A model generated the notes under the pieces. That model was not told the DNA's origin. It worked only from the letters and a program-made list of their open reading frames with translations, and made no database searches. From positions 655,001 to 719,000 of the forward strand of contig CM074758.1 in assembly GCA_037355855.1 (NCBI GenBank): a stretch of DNA of 64,000 nucleotides, given 5' to 3'. This DNA is from Pseudo-nitzschia pungens. Its lineage: Eukaryota > Bacillariophyta > Bacillariophyceae > Bacillariales > Bacillariaceae. This document shows, one piece after another, positions 21,189-31,711 of the stretch; within the stretch, counting starts at the first letter, position 1, and every line of letters starts with the position of its first letter. The translations under genes and the position numbers were made by a program.

Positions 21189-24100
21189 ATGGCGACCGGG
21201 GGGATCAATCTCTCCAAGGAGTTCTTTGAACTCCTCAAGGCGATCGGCGAGTCGAAATCCAAGCAGGAGGAAGATCGCATCATGGCCAAGGAGGTCCAGT
21301 GTCTGAAAAAGAAGCTGGCCCCCGTTCCAGCGGGAGCCTCCAACCCGTTGCAAAGCAAGAAAAAATCGAGGGAATTCCTGGTCCGTTTGCTGTACGTGGA
21401 AATGCTGGGTCACGATGCCTCGTTTGGCTATATAAAAGCGGTAGAAATGGCCGCATCGGCATCGCTGTATCACAAACGGACGGGCTATTTGGTGTGCGGC
21501 GCCTGTCTGAGCCCCGATCACGAATTCCGATTCATGTTGGTCAACCAAATGCAGCGCGACATGCAATCGGCAAACGTGCTGGAGATCTGCGGCGGTTTGC
21601 TGGCGGCGACGGCCCTCATCACCGCGGACATGGTTCCCGCCATGTCGGGAGAAGTGAGCAAGCTCATCTCCCACGACAGCCAGACGGTCCGAAAGAAGGC
21701 CATCATCACCCTGCACCGCCTGTTTCAGCTGGCTCCGGACGTGGTGTCCTCCGACGAACTCATGGAAAAGGCCAAGAAGGCTCTGTGCGATCGCGATCCG
21801 TCCGTCATGGGAAGCTGTCTCAACGTCATCGAGGACATGGCGATACGGAACCCGGTCGAGATCAAGCCACTCATCCCGTCACTGGTCAGCATCCTCAAGC
21901 AAATCGCCGAGCGAAGGTTGCCGGAGGAATTCAATTACCACCGGGTGCCGGCTCCCTGGATGCAGATCCGAGTCGTTCGCATCCTCTGTCTGCTCGGACA
22001 GGCCGATGCCGAGGCGAGCAGTGGCATGTACGAGGTTCTCAACGAGACGATGAAACAGGCCGACATTGGCATCAACGCGGGATACGCTATTGTCTACGAG
22101 TGCATCAAGTGCATCACAAAAATCTACCCCAACCCAAAACTCTTGGACGCGGCGGCGGAAGCCATCGCGAGGTTCATCCAGTCTCGATCGAACAACCTCA
22201 AGTACCTGGGAGTTACCGGATTGGCAATGATCGTCGAGACACACCCGCAATACGCCGCCCAGCACCAAATGTCGGTCATGGACTGTCTGGAGGATCCCGA
22301 TGAGACGCTGCAACGCAAAACGCTCGACCTCTTGTATCGAATGACCAACCCGGTGAACGTCGAATTCATCACCGACAAGCTGTTGGACTTTTTGAGGGGG
22401 ACCACCGACATGTTCCTGAAACAGCAACTCACGACGCGCATCTGCAGTGTCGCGGAACGATACGCTCCGAGCAACGCATGGTACATCACCACCATCACAC
22501 ACCTCTTTGAGGTATCCGGTGACATGGTCGATCAACAAGTGGCCCAGAACCTCATGAGCCTGATCGCCGAGGGCACCGGAGAATCGGAAGAGGCCGACAT
22601 GATGCTGCGACAAACCGCCATCGAGCTGTACGTCAATCTGTTGCGGGACAAACCACCGGCGAAACTGCCGAGAATTTTGCTGGAAACGATGGCCTGGTGC
22701 CTGGGAGAATACGCCTATCTGAGCGCGGTCGTGTCGCTGGATGAAATCCTGACCAAATTGTGCCAGTGGAACAAGTCCATTCTGCACCCGTCCACGAGAC
22801 GATTCCTGACGTCCGCGATTTTCAAGCTGGTGGCCCAGGTCGGGACCTGCCCGCCCCAGGCTGCGGTCGTCGTGGACGAATACACCCGCAGCAAGGATCT
22901 CGACCTGCAGCAGCGGTGTTTGGAATTTCAGTCGTTGTTGATGACGGCTCCGCAATACCTCGGAGAAATCCTTCCCGTGGATGCTTCCGCCGAGGACATG
23001 GAGGTTGATCCCAACCTGAGTTTCCTGGATGGTTTCTGCCAGCAGGCCCTGGCGAACGGTGCCCGACCGTACGACAAGCCCGAGGATGACGACGACGACG
23101 ATTACGACTACGGTGCCTCCGGTTCCGGAAGCGGAGGCAGTGCCTTCAATTTGACCCCCTATGCCAAACCGGAAACGAACGTCAACCGATCCGCCATGAT
23201 GGCCCGAGGCGTAGGCGGTGGCCCGCAGGGAGCCATTGCCAGCCCCGCCGGAGTGGCTCTGCCTCCGGGAGGCTCTTCGGCAAGCCAGGCGCAGGTTTCG
23301 ACCAACCTGGATGTCGTCGGCGATGGTTTGAGTCTGAACACGCGCGGTGCTGCCAATGTCTGGGGAAAGAAACCAGCGGCACCGCCCGCTCCGGCTGCCC
23401 CGGTGCCCGATCCGACCCGACCCGGCCCCGGCCCCACCCACCAACACGTTCGGAAGTGGATATTCTTCGTATGGTGGAGCGGGAGGCTTTGGACAAACGC
23501 CCGCACCGGCACCCGCGGTCCCGGAAAAGACCCCCGAGCAACTCGAAAAAGAACGACAGGCAGCTGCTCTGTTTGGTGGCATGATCCCCGGACAAGCGCC
23601 GCCGCCACCACGAGCGGCCCCGCCGCCGCCACCGGCGCCCGCACCGAGGGCCGTGCCTCGCGCGGCCGCACCCGTGGCAGCCGCGCCGCCCGTCGCCGCC
23701 GCTCCTCCTCCCGCGGCGGCGCCCGATTTCGACCTGCTGGACTTTGGGGCAACGGACGTTGTTTCGGCTCCGGCCCCCTCCGCAGCCGTCAACGACCTCG
23801 TGGATATCTTTGGCACGGCGACGCTCGAACCAACCTCGGCGGCGCCCGCCCCCGCGGCGGCACCCATCGTCGAAACCGTCAGCGAAGACGAGGCGGAAGC
23901 TCCCCCCGCGCCGGCGCCAGCCACCGCGGCTCCCATCGATCCGTTCGCCGCCGAGGGGCTCCTGGGAGATTACCAAACCCCTACCCTGCAGGGATTCGGT
24001 GTGTCCACCTCCAAGTTCGAGTTCAATGGTTCGCCCATGGCGCCCCTCAAGATCACGACGCCCCAGTTCGGTCAGCACTGGGGATCGTGCCCCGCGACGT

Positions 24101-24372
24101 CTCCCGTCTCGATCAACTCTCGGAAGGTGGTGTCCCTCGATGCCTTTATGAAGGAATGCGAAAACGTCGGATTGCATCCCATCGAAGCGATCAATGCCAC
24201 GAACGAGGGCATTTGCGGAGGAATGTTCGACGGTGGGTCCAAGATCATCTTGGTGCACGGAAAGGTGTCCCCGCTGGCCACCGGGGAATCCAATCTCGCC
24301 ATCACGGTCAAGTCCGCCGATGCGACCCTGTCTGGCTCGCTGGCACTCTACTTGCAAAACATGATGAAATAA
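21189..24372 (+). CDS. AP4E1: AP-4 complex subunit epsilon, frame-broken
   Basis: Large epsilon adaptin of the AP-4 complex, which sorts cargo at the trans-Golgi network without clathrin. The N-terminal ~600 residues form the adaptin solenoid: FFELLKAIGESKSKQEEDRI, VRLLYVEMLGHDASFGYIKA, ADIGINAGYAIVYECIKCI and HQMSVMDCLEDPDETLQRKT closely follow plant and animal AP-4 epsilon. A Pro/Ala-rich hinge follows, then the C-terminal platform with PQFGQHWGSCPATSP and GLHPIEAINATNEGICGGMF. N- and C-terminal parts lie in frames offset by +1; the change falls at about 23420-23440, where dropping one C from a CCCC run (23426-23429 or 23432-23435) joins them. No suitable intron was found. Start at the ATG 21189 gives the expected family N-terminus. 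The hinge is unusually GC-rich. Confidence 0.92.
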
Positions 24373-24677
24373 TAATAATAATTATAACAACAATGATAAT
24401 GATAAGGCCGTAACAAAATATTAAGAGTATCTCACTGTGCCACAATGGAATGAATGAATCAGCGAGTATCGGGACCACAAGGGCCAATGACAACACTAAT
24501 TTTTTGAAATTGAAACCAAACGACCTCGATAGTAACTTTCTTTATCTTTTCCGAGCCTCACGAAACTACGTGTGGTTGGAATGGGATATCTAGTCGCGTT
24601 CTTGGAGTGTGCACCGTCTGCAAATCCGATCTACCTACCAAATCGATGGATTTAACCGGAAACGTCTCGGGACAAAG

Positions 24678-24706
24678 CACACACACACGCACACACACAC
24701 ACACAA
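24678..24706. repeat. CA dinucleotide repeat
   Basis: About 14 CA units with one interruption. Confidence 0.85.
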
Positions 24707-24730
24707 AGCACGACAGAACGCACTTCGGAT

Positions 24731-24833
24731 TCCAACGGAATTCCGAACAGCTGCGCCCCGGTTCCACTTCCCCCCGGTAGTATCACTGTCCGCACACAGT
24801 TGTTGAGCGCAACCGTCCGGGAATTCGGTAGCA
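24731..24833. mobile_element. diverged relative of the 95-base MITE-like element
   Basis: Shares the ordered blocks AATTCC, CAGCTG, CCCCGGTTC, AC and TCCCC with copies A and B, and ends with GGGAATTCGGTAGCA, resembling their right end GGAATTCCGTAGTA. The inner half is different and slightly longer. Probably an old or recombined copy. Confidence 0.45.
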
Positions 24834-25449
24834 CCGCGGTTCCAAGCGTCGACGTTCCGAGAACCCGAGTCTCTTCCGTCGTGCCGAGAAAAGGAGCCGA
24901 CACTCTCCGTGTCCAAAACCCCACGAACCCTCCGAACTATTCCTTCTACCGCGCAACCGTATTGTACAATGCGGCGCAATATACGAAAGAAACTCCGACG
25001 TACGTTTCGGAACCAAAACGGAGGATTCCTTCACTCATCGCGAACGAGACGGGCTGCTCCGGTACTCATGGTGCCCCCGCGAGTATTCCGCGAACCGAAT
25101 GGATGGATTCGTCGGTGATACTGCTACACCGCTCCGCTCCGCTCGAGTGTGCCTTCTGCGTTTCCCATCTCAAAGCATTCGAACGAACTTGCTGCAGAAA
25201 GCTCTAGCACGTGGTTGGATAGCCAAAGCGCAGTGTTGACTTTTAATGAATGAATGAATGAATCCATCCACCAAAACGATTTTCGCTGGCCAAACCAAAA
25301 GAAAAAGTCCGAGGTGCAGCGGAGCCCTCGTTGGATTGAGAGGAACGAATGGATTGTGCTGCACGTGTGTGTACAGTTTGCTTTGGTTCGTGGAGGACCG
25401 TTGGCTAGTGTTCTGCAAACGATGCCAAGTACTACTACTACTACATCCA

Positions 25450-25492
25450 TTCGGTTCGGTTCGGTTCGGTTCGGTTCGTTTTGGTTTGGTTT
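25450..25492. repeat. TTCGG pentanucleotide array
   Basis: Tandem TTCGG units passing into TTTGG units. Confidence 0.8.
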
Positions 25493-26202
25493 GGTGCGCT
25501 ATCCGAAGGCTCGACGGCACCCTCAATCCAGACGACCAACCAGGGCTGTCCATTCCAGGGCGCAATCCAAGATTCCCGAGGCCGCTCCGGGAACAAACCG
25601 TCGCCGAACAAACCAGGGGTGTCTCGAATGGGTTGCCCGGCGCCGCAACCGTTCGGCTCTCCAGGCCGACCAACAAGAAGGCTACTATTATTATGCTCTA
25701 TTATGCAGTATACAACTTAAAGAGTTGTTTGTTGTAGAATAAGAAGATAACTCTCATGTCTTATGCGATTTTTACAGGGTTGTGATGTATTCTGTTGTAT
25801 TCTGTTATAAATATTTTTGAAATGGCGCGAACGACATAGCCATTGGGTTTCCACTCCCAATAATCATGACATAATGAACAATCACAGCCATTTTGGAACT
25901 CGTTTCCACTACATTTTTGTATACTTTTATAGTGTGCACTTTGGAGGCAAGGCGGCGATCCGTAGAACACTGAACGGATGCATTGGAGTCTTCTTGCTTT
26001 CGACGCGATTGGGTCGATGCACACGGAAGTGGTTGTAGTAATCTTGTCGTTGTTGTTGCTGTTGCTGTTGCTGCTGCTAATTTGTGGTTCTAGTTGCTGC
26101 TGCTGCTGATGATGATGATATTTGGATTCCATGGCCGGTGTTGGTTACAAGCAACAATACAGAGGGCCCACCCGCAACAAAGAAAGTAACATCCCAACCA
26201 AC

Positions 26203-26804
26203 TCAGTTGAAGTAGCTTCTTTGGATGCGTCTCACGGAAGACGGATCGCTTCTTCGCCTTACGGTATTGGTGGCATCTCCGAGAACGCACTTCTTACCCC
26301 CCAAGCTCATGCTCCTTCGGCCTGAGGTGTTTCTACTGGAAGACGACGTCGACAAAGAAGAAGAAGCCGAGGAGGAGGAGTACCGCCGTTGGTGATCGTA
26401 TCCATAGGGAGCCGATCGGACCGTCACCGAGGGTGGCATCCGGATGGGTTCGTCCATGTGGCCTTGGCGGTGCCCATTGTGGTCGTCGTCGTCGTCTTCG
26501 TCTTCTTCGTAATCCCTGGTAGATGGAGAATTCCTGGTGCAGCTCCAAGCCCGTGGTGGCAAAGTCGTCCCGGTCCTCCCGATCGTACGAAAACGACGAG
26601 GAAGAGCTGGCGCTTGCCGGGAGTTCCCACAGATCCTCGCTGGGCGAAGGATTGGATCGGATGCCACGACCACGAGGACGACGATGGGACTGCCGACGAG
26701 CTCCGGCTCCGGGGTGAATGGAGGGAGGACTCGCCGTAGAAGTATTGTTTGTGGAAGGGGTAGTGTTGGTGCTGGTGCTGGTGTTGTTGTTGTTGAGTTA
26801 ACAT
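26203..26804 (-). CDS. hypothetical Ser/Asp-rich protein with two frame breaks
   Basis: No family recognised. Three consecutive minus-strand frame segments each look protein-like: from the ATG at 26804 (MLTQQQQHQHQHQH, then FYGESSLHSP), a middle segment with EDLWELPASASSSSFSYDRE and ATTGLELHQEFSIYQ, and a last segment with DYEEDEDDDDDHNGH, DEPIRMPPSVTVRS and the end VRRIQRSYFN. They join if one base is skipped at a CCCC run (near 26725) and one at a GGG run (near 26518), giving about 199 residues. Both changes are +1, the same direction as in UBR4, AP-4 epsilon, TMEM97-like and MsrA-like genes here. The base composition is distinctly more GC-rich than the flanks, supporting coding. Alternatives are a pseudogene or a chance run of open frames. 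Confidence 0.4.
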
Positions 26805-28093
26805 GATGCGAAAAATGATTCTTGCGAAACCGAAACAGAAAATTTATGTATGTGTTGGATAAACAGTGCTCGTTGTCTCTCAATCTCGATGTCAATCAAA
26901 GAATAACAACGATAATAATGGTGTGGCGACAGTGCGTAGTGTAGGGTGACGCAAGTAAGTAAGATTATGTGAGTGAGTGAGCCGTTATTTCAGTAAGAAT
27001 GCGTAATCAATCGTTGGTCTTTGTGGGTGGAGGTGGTTTGTGAGAGGAATCAATCAATCTCGAATCTCAGAGCGATTCATTCGCAATGACGAGGGTTGTA
27101 TGAATTTGAGAAAGGATCCCGGACGGTTTTGTGACACCGGATTTGTCGTTGAACGATACTTTCTGATTCAAATCTCGTGAGAGTTCCAACAAATGACACG
27201 GAATTGAATCACGCGACGTCGCCATGGCGCGCATCATTGCTTCCCGCGACGATCTTGTTAGTGGGACACCAAACTTTACGACTGGTACAAATTCCTCCCG
27301 CGGCAACGACGGTGTACGTGTTCACGACTGAACCCAACGGTCGAGACGCGTACCCACGAATGAAATGGGAACGATTGCATCGCCAAATCCGACCCGGTGG
27401 TCCGAACGTACGGGTGCCGGATATTGCCCCCGTTCCAAAGATCCGTATTCCACAATTGTGTATCCCACAAACGTACCCGGCTTCTCTGGCCTACCGGTAC
27501 CAACCGTTAGTCCCTATGGTCCATCCTGGAACCCGATTGGAATGAATCTGCGTGTTCCATGGAATTGCACAGCAGTTGGCATGTTGAATAAAAATCGTTC
27601 AACTGTCGACGACGACGGAGAAGTTGGTGTCGAGAAACGAGCAACGAAAAGATTTTAGATCGCGGGGCAAAGCAGCTGCAGGGGGAAAGAAGCTGGCGCT
27701 AATCCTCAAGTTGAATACACACACGACGATAGATCGATCTATATGTTCTTTGGATCTTTCGGATTGGATTGGATTGGTTTGATTTTGATTTTGATTTGAT
27801 TTTGATTTTGTTCTAGGGGGTAACAGGATCGGCGCTACGTGATCTCGCCAAAAAAGCAATCGTTGTCGTCGTGTGAACTTTGACTTCCGAACGCGAAGGT
27901 GGACTCACTCGCTCGCGATCCATCACTCGACTTGCACACTACTCTACTCTACTCTACTCGATTCGATTCCATTCCATTCCATTCCATTCGATTCCATTCC
28001 ATTCCATTCGATTCGATTCGATTCGATTCGATTCGATTCGATTCGATTCGTTCCATCCGCACGAAGCCCGGCCATCGCCACCACGCAATCGCC
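26805..28093. other. intergenic region upstream of ECHDC3-like gene
   Basis: Open frames of 75-122 codons occur at 27067-27660 on both strands but do not form one consistent protein in any direction I could assemble; this stretch is undecided. Low-complexity TTGATTTTGATT sequence lies at 27775-27812, followed by the pentanucleotide array before the ECHDC3-like start. Confidence 0.4.
27939..28050. repeat. pentanucleotide array (ctact, attcc, attcg)
   Basis: Three successive 5-base tandem arrays: CTACT units, then CATTC/GATTC units, then about nine GATTC units. The array ends about 45 bases before the ATG of the enoyl-CoA hydratase gene, so it lies in its promoter or 5' untranslated region. 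It is free of stops in several frames, which creates spurious N-terminal extensions. Confidence 0.9.
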
Positions 28094-29071
28094 ATGGCGG
28101 CGGTTCCGTCCCTCGTGACGAGGACGACGATTCGGGGGACGATTGCAAAACTGACCCTGAACCACCCAAAGCGGAGAAACGCCCTCTCCCGCGCCATGCT
28201 GGAACAGATCCAGACCAACCTCAAAACCATTGCTTGCGATCCGGGGATTCGCGTCGTCGTCCTCAACGCCAAAGGCCCCGTCTTTTCGTCCGGCCACGAC
28301 CTCAAAGAGGTTCGGGCGAATGCGATTTGCCGCCAAAGCAATGGCCATGACAACAATAACAGTAACGGTAACAGTAACGGTAACGGTGACAATACCAACG
28401 ACGACAACGCGTCCCTGCTCGAGCTCTGCTCCTCGGTGATGACCACCATTGTCGAGATGCCCCAGCCCGTTGTGGCGCAGGTGGAGGGACTGGCGACCGC
28501 GGCGGGGTGCCAGCTGGTGGCCTCGTGCGATCTGGCCTACGCGTCTCCCGATGCGAGCTTTGCCACCCCGGGGGTCGACCTGGGCCTCTTTTGTTCCGCG
28601 CCCGGGGTGGCGCTGGGTCGGGGCGTCCACAAAAAGCACGCGATGCACATGCTGCTGACGGGGGAGCCCATTTCGGCCCGGGAAGCGGAACGCATCGGCC
28701 TGATCAACGCCGTGATTGGCACTGGCACTGGCAGTCGCAATGGCGGTGGCGGTGGCGACACCAGCAACGTTGTGGGTGATGACAACGACAACGACGACGA
28801 CAACGACAATGGAATCCGAGCATCGTCGCTCGACGAGGCGGTCCTGGACATTGCCGCCTCGATCGCCTCGAAATCCCCGAGGGCGATCGCACTGGGGAAG
28901 CCCCTCTTTTACCGTCAACTGGAACTGCCCCTGGACGATGCCTATCGGCTCGCGTCGGAGGCCATGGCCGAGCACATGGACCACGAACCGGAGGCCGCAG
29001 AGGGCATCGACGCCTTTTCGGCCAAGCGCAAGCCGGACTGGGGATCGCCGCCGCCCGCTTCCACCGACTGA
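28094..29071 (+). CDS. ECHDC3: ECHDC3-like enoyl-CoA hydratase/isomerase family protein
   Basis: 325-residue crotonase-fold protein. The oxyanion-hole segment is PVFSSGHDLKE and the second conserved loop is VEGLATAAGCQLVASCDLAY, followed by SFATPGVDLGLFCSAPGVAL, HMLLTGEPISAREAERIGLI and the tail AFSAKRKPDW. This order and wording match ECHDC3 (mitochondrial in animals) better than classical short-chain hydratases. The catalytic Glu pair of true enoyl-CoA hydratases is not evident, so the reaction is uncertain. Two insertions are unusual: an Asn/Gly/Asp tract at about residues 85-105 and a Gly/Asn/Asp tract at about 209-240. The ATG at 28094 is preferred; upstream in-frame sequence is only the pentanucleotide array without an ATG. 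Confidence 0.88.
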   Translation: MAAVPSLVTRTTIRGTIAKLTLNHPKRRNALSRAMLEQIQTNLKTIACDPGIRVVVLNAKGPVFSSGHDLKEVRANAICRQSNGHDNNNSNGNSNGNGDNTNDDNASLLELCSSVMTTIVEMPQPVVAQVEGLATAAGCQLVASCDLAYASPDASFATPGVDLGLFCSAPGVALGRGVHKKHAMHMLLTGEPISAREAERIGLINAVIGTGTGSRNGGGGGDTSNVVGDDNDNDDDNDNGIRASSLDEAVLDIAASIASKSPRAIALGKPLFYRQLELPLDDAYRLASEAMAEHMDHEPEAAEGIDAFSAKRKPDWGSPPPASTD

Positions 29072-30285
29072 CCACGGATCGTCGAGTGGCCATGCCATGC
29101 CATGCCATGCGATGAATTGGTTTGGAGATGTGCCGATCCGATCCAACCCATTCCGGAAATTCGGACAAAACGAGTGGAAGATGCCACCAAATGGGGCAAG
29201 CCATCCAACGCCTGGATGAAAGGCTCGAAACGAAGGAACATCCGTCGAGAGAAGAAGATCATCGTATTGTTCAAAAGTCACAACAAATGATATCGCGAGC
29301 GAAATAGCTTCGAGGCGTGCATTGAAGGAACCAACAACAAAACAAATACGAAGTAGTTGGGGAGTGTTTCGGATCACTCGCGTTAGCATCTCGTGTACTT
29401 CTCCCGATCACCGTCGGTAGCCTTCGACTACGCAACTACAAATGAAGAATGCGCCTCCTGGATTCATAACTGGTGTTTGAAAACGAAACCAAATATCACA
29501 ACGGAAGAAATACGGTACCTCATTACTATTCATCCTAACGAGCAAAACAGCCGTCGAATGAATCCGTATCGGTTACAGAGACAGGGAGGGAAAACCCGGG
29601 AACTCTTGACCTCTCATCTGCGCTGTCGAATGCCAAAACAACAAATCACAGACAAATCTCAAAATTAGAATGTGCGCACACAATAGATCTACAGCGCATT
29701 TTGCAATCCAATGTCTGAGCGTTGTGTCAAGATTCTCTTTCAATGCTTGGTCGTATTCTCCAGTAGACGACGACAAGGGTTTTTCGTCGGATTAACGCAG
29801 TGCGAGAGAGAATATAATAGATTTCAACAGATCGTGTTGCATGATCTCTCCTTTCTTCTGGACAGCGTTGAAATCGTTTCCTTATTTTGTGTTTCGCTTG
29901 GATACCCTTCCGAGCGAGTCGAATCAATCGATCGTTCGTAGCCCACAGCGCCCGGAGCAACAGTGGCTTCGGACGGACTCCAAGCGTTTCCGCCATCCCA
30001 ACTGCCGAGAGATCCCTGCGAAAGGTGTCTGTGTGTGTGTGTGTTTTCGTTCTCCATTCTCACGAACTAAAAGTACACGTACCACGCGTACCGGGCTCAT
30101 AACAAACGATACTAGCATTGATACAGTGGCAACTCTAGCGTTCAGGCCATCGCTTTGCATCCCGGCAATCCGGAGGGGGCTGTTTTGAGCATCCATTCCC
30201 CCATCACGGACGTTTCTCGATCGATTCTCGAACCGGACAACGGTGATCCCGATCCCGATCCGATCGAACCATTGTCGTGATTGTT
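29072..30285. other. spacer between convergent ECHDC3-like and SAYSvFN genes
   Basis: About 1.2 kb with no protein-like frame. A short CCATG repeat (29091-29110) follows the ECHDC3-like stop, and a TGTG repeat lies at 30030-30044. Confidence 0.5.
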
Positions 30286-30735
30286 TTATTCTTCCTTTGC
30301 GTTTAGACGCCGCTCGGCCGCTTCGGCCGCGACCCGCCGTCGCTTCGTTCGCTCCGCATCCGACAGAGCCATCGAAAGCTTGCCACCCCGAGCAGATGGT
30401 TGCTTCGATTCCGCAATCGGCCCCGACAGGGGATCGTTGTTGTTGCTGCTGTTGTTTCTGTTGTTGGCAAAGGCGCCCCGCAGCTGGTTCTCGAACTGGC
30501 TCGCCGTGAATCCCCCCACAATGGCCCTGCCGTCCTTGTTGAAGACGCTGTAGGCACTGGCCGTTGTCTCGTTCGAAAACTTGTCCCGCAATCCAAACCC
30601 AAAGATCCCCACCAGGACCGCCAGCACAAAGGCGAGCACACCGAGATCGTGGTAGACGCAAAGGGCTCCCACCGCGAAGCAGACGGCCAGGACCGCGTAA
30701 AAGGCGGGGGATTTTTCGTTTGCCGCTCTCACCAT
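30286..30735 (-). CDS. SAYSD1: SAYSvFN-domain ER membrane protein (SAYSD1-like)
   Basis: 149-residue protein. Two closely spaced hydrophobic segments (about residues 10-45, FYAVLAVCFAVGALCVYHD and VLAFVLAVLVGIFGFGL) are followed by the name-giving motif ETTASAYSVFNKDGRAIVGG and TASQFENQLRG. In animals SAYSD1 is an ER membrane factor that recognises stalled, UFMylated ribosomes at the translocon; that role is known for the family and not shown here. An Asn-rich stretch and a basic, Arg/Ala-rich C-terminus (KRRRVAAEAAERRL) follow the domain. The ATG at 30735 places the hydrophobic part near the N-terminus as in the family; upstream in-frame residues lack this logic. Confidence 0.85.
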   Translation of the reverse strand: MVRAANEKSPAFYAVLAVCFAVGALCVYHDLGVLAFVLAVLVGIFGFGLRDKFSNETTASAYSVFNKDGRAIVGGFTASQFENQLRGAFANNRNNSSNNNDPLSGPIAESKQPSARGGKLSMALSDAERTKRRRVAAEAAERRLNAKEE

Positions 30736-31191
30736 GGTGTTCTCGTTGTTGTGGTTAATGATTCTTGACTGTCGTTGGGCGTTCTCTGCGAGGAATAACA
30801 CTTCGATCGTTTGAAATACATACTTGTGACTCGCATCTTCAATCCAGCGTAAATTAACGGTATGTTCATCCTAAAATTCTTCAACATGTTGAGATATTCT
30901 TTAACCTGTGCGGGAGATTTCGGGAAAGATCTCATCACATCATAAAGCATCGTACGGTAGGTAAAGAAGGTATGGTGGTGTGATCGGTTTGATTGCATGT
31001 TGCATCGTTGCGCATTGCGCATTGCGCATTGTTTGTTGTTTGGGCGGAAGGTGGAACTCTCACAAAATTCCAATTCATACTTCACACCAAATCCTAAATC
31101 CTTTATCCTAAATGAAGTAAATCCAAGTAAATCCTAAATCCAAACAAAGTAAGTTAACTCACTTGTACGTACGGCACCGCAAACCGTCATC
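30736..31191. promoter_or_regulatory. bidirectional upstream region of SAYSvFN and TMEM97-like genes
   Basis: 456 bases between two divergent starts. It contains three tandem TTGCGCA units (31012-31031) and repeated AAATCC/TAAATCC words (31087-31142). Promoter function is inferred from position only. Confidence 0.4.
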
Positions 31192-31711
31192 ATGAGAGTG
31201 ATCGAGGGATCGGACCCGGGTGGCCTTTCTCTGCTTTTTTCTGTCGCACATCCCGATCACCCTGCTCGTCGACGGCCAGGGATTGTTTGGTCCGTTCTAC
31301 CCGAGGATATTGACCGACGTCGTGGCGTGGTACTCTTCCCTCTCCGGCGACGTCGTGATGAAACACGCGCCCTCCGCCGACTACGCCTGGTTTTCCTCCC
31401 TGATTGTCTGCGAGATATTGTTCCAGCTGCCCTTTTTCGTTGTCGTTTCGAAACAGATGCTGGCAGCGGGGAGCGAAACGAACCGAAACAGCGACGCCAA
31501 CATCACAAACGAAAACGACAACGACAACGACAACGACAACAAACCCTCCTCGCGGTTGTCCGGGCACTATCCGGAGTGGTTCCGCATTGCCTGCATCATC
31601 TACGGTTCCCACGTCAGCACGACACTGGTGCCCATCCTTGCCATGTTTCTAGCGAGCCGCGAAATGACGGCGGTTCAGAAATGCGCAACCACCGCGAGTA
31701 AGTCCGTCTGA
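31192..31711 (+). CDS. TMEM97: EXPERA-domain membrane protein, TMEM97/sigma-2 receptor-like, frame-broken at 5' end
   Basis: Four-helix ER/lysosomal membrane protein of the EXPERA family, linked in animals to sterol handling. Conserved pieces are FFLSHIPITLLVDGQGLFG, YPRILTDVVAWYSSLSGDVV, WFSSLIVCEILFQLPFFVVV and IIYGSHVSTTLVPILAMFL. An Asn/Asp insertion (NITNENDNDNDN) lies between helices 2 and 3. The main frame has no ATG before its first helix and an upstream in-frame stop at 31199. The only nearby ATG (31192) is in the frame offset by +1; skipping one G at 31206-31208 or 31218-31220 joins them and yields a normal N-terminus of about 10 residues. About 172 residues in total. Family identity is firm; the start is inferred. 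Confidence 0.8.

Larger units (their letters stand above)
24373..26202. other. intergenic region, low complexity
   Basis: No supported gene. Contains a CA dinucleotide repeat (24678-24706), a diverged MITE-like copy (24731-24833), a pentanucleotide TTCGG/TTTGG array (25450-25492), GAATGAAT units near 25248-25262 and a TTG/CTG trinucleotide stretch (26045-26115). The several open frames between 24800 and 25740 overlap on both strands and look like composition artefacts. Confidence 0.5.

Noticed and set aside
21879..23936. 685-codon minus-strand open frame opposite AP-4 epsilon
   Set aside because: Shadow of a strongly conserved sense gene with high GC; its product has no coherent domain.
24800..25740. 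Several 100-170-codon frames on both strands
   Set aside because: Mutually overlapping, compositionally driven, mostly without ATG, and no homology recognised.
27899..28093. N-terminal extension of the ECHDC3-like protein through the GATTC array
   Set aside because: It starts without an ATG and encodes only the tandem repeat; the ATG at 28094 fits the family.
27944..29389. 481-codon minus-strand open frame opposite the ECHDC3-like gene
   Set aside because: Arises from GC-rich codons and the stop-free pentanucleotide array; the plus strand is the conserved gene.
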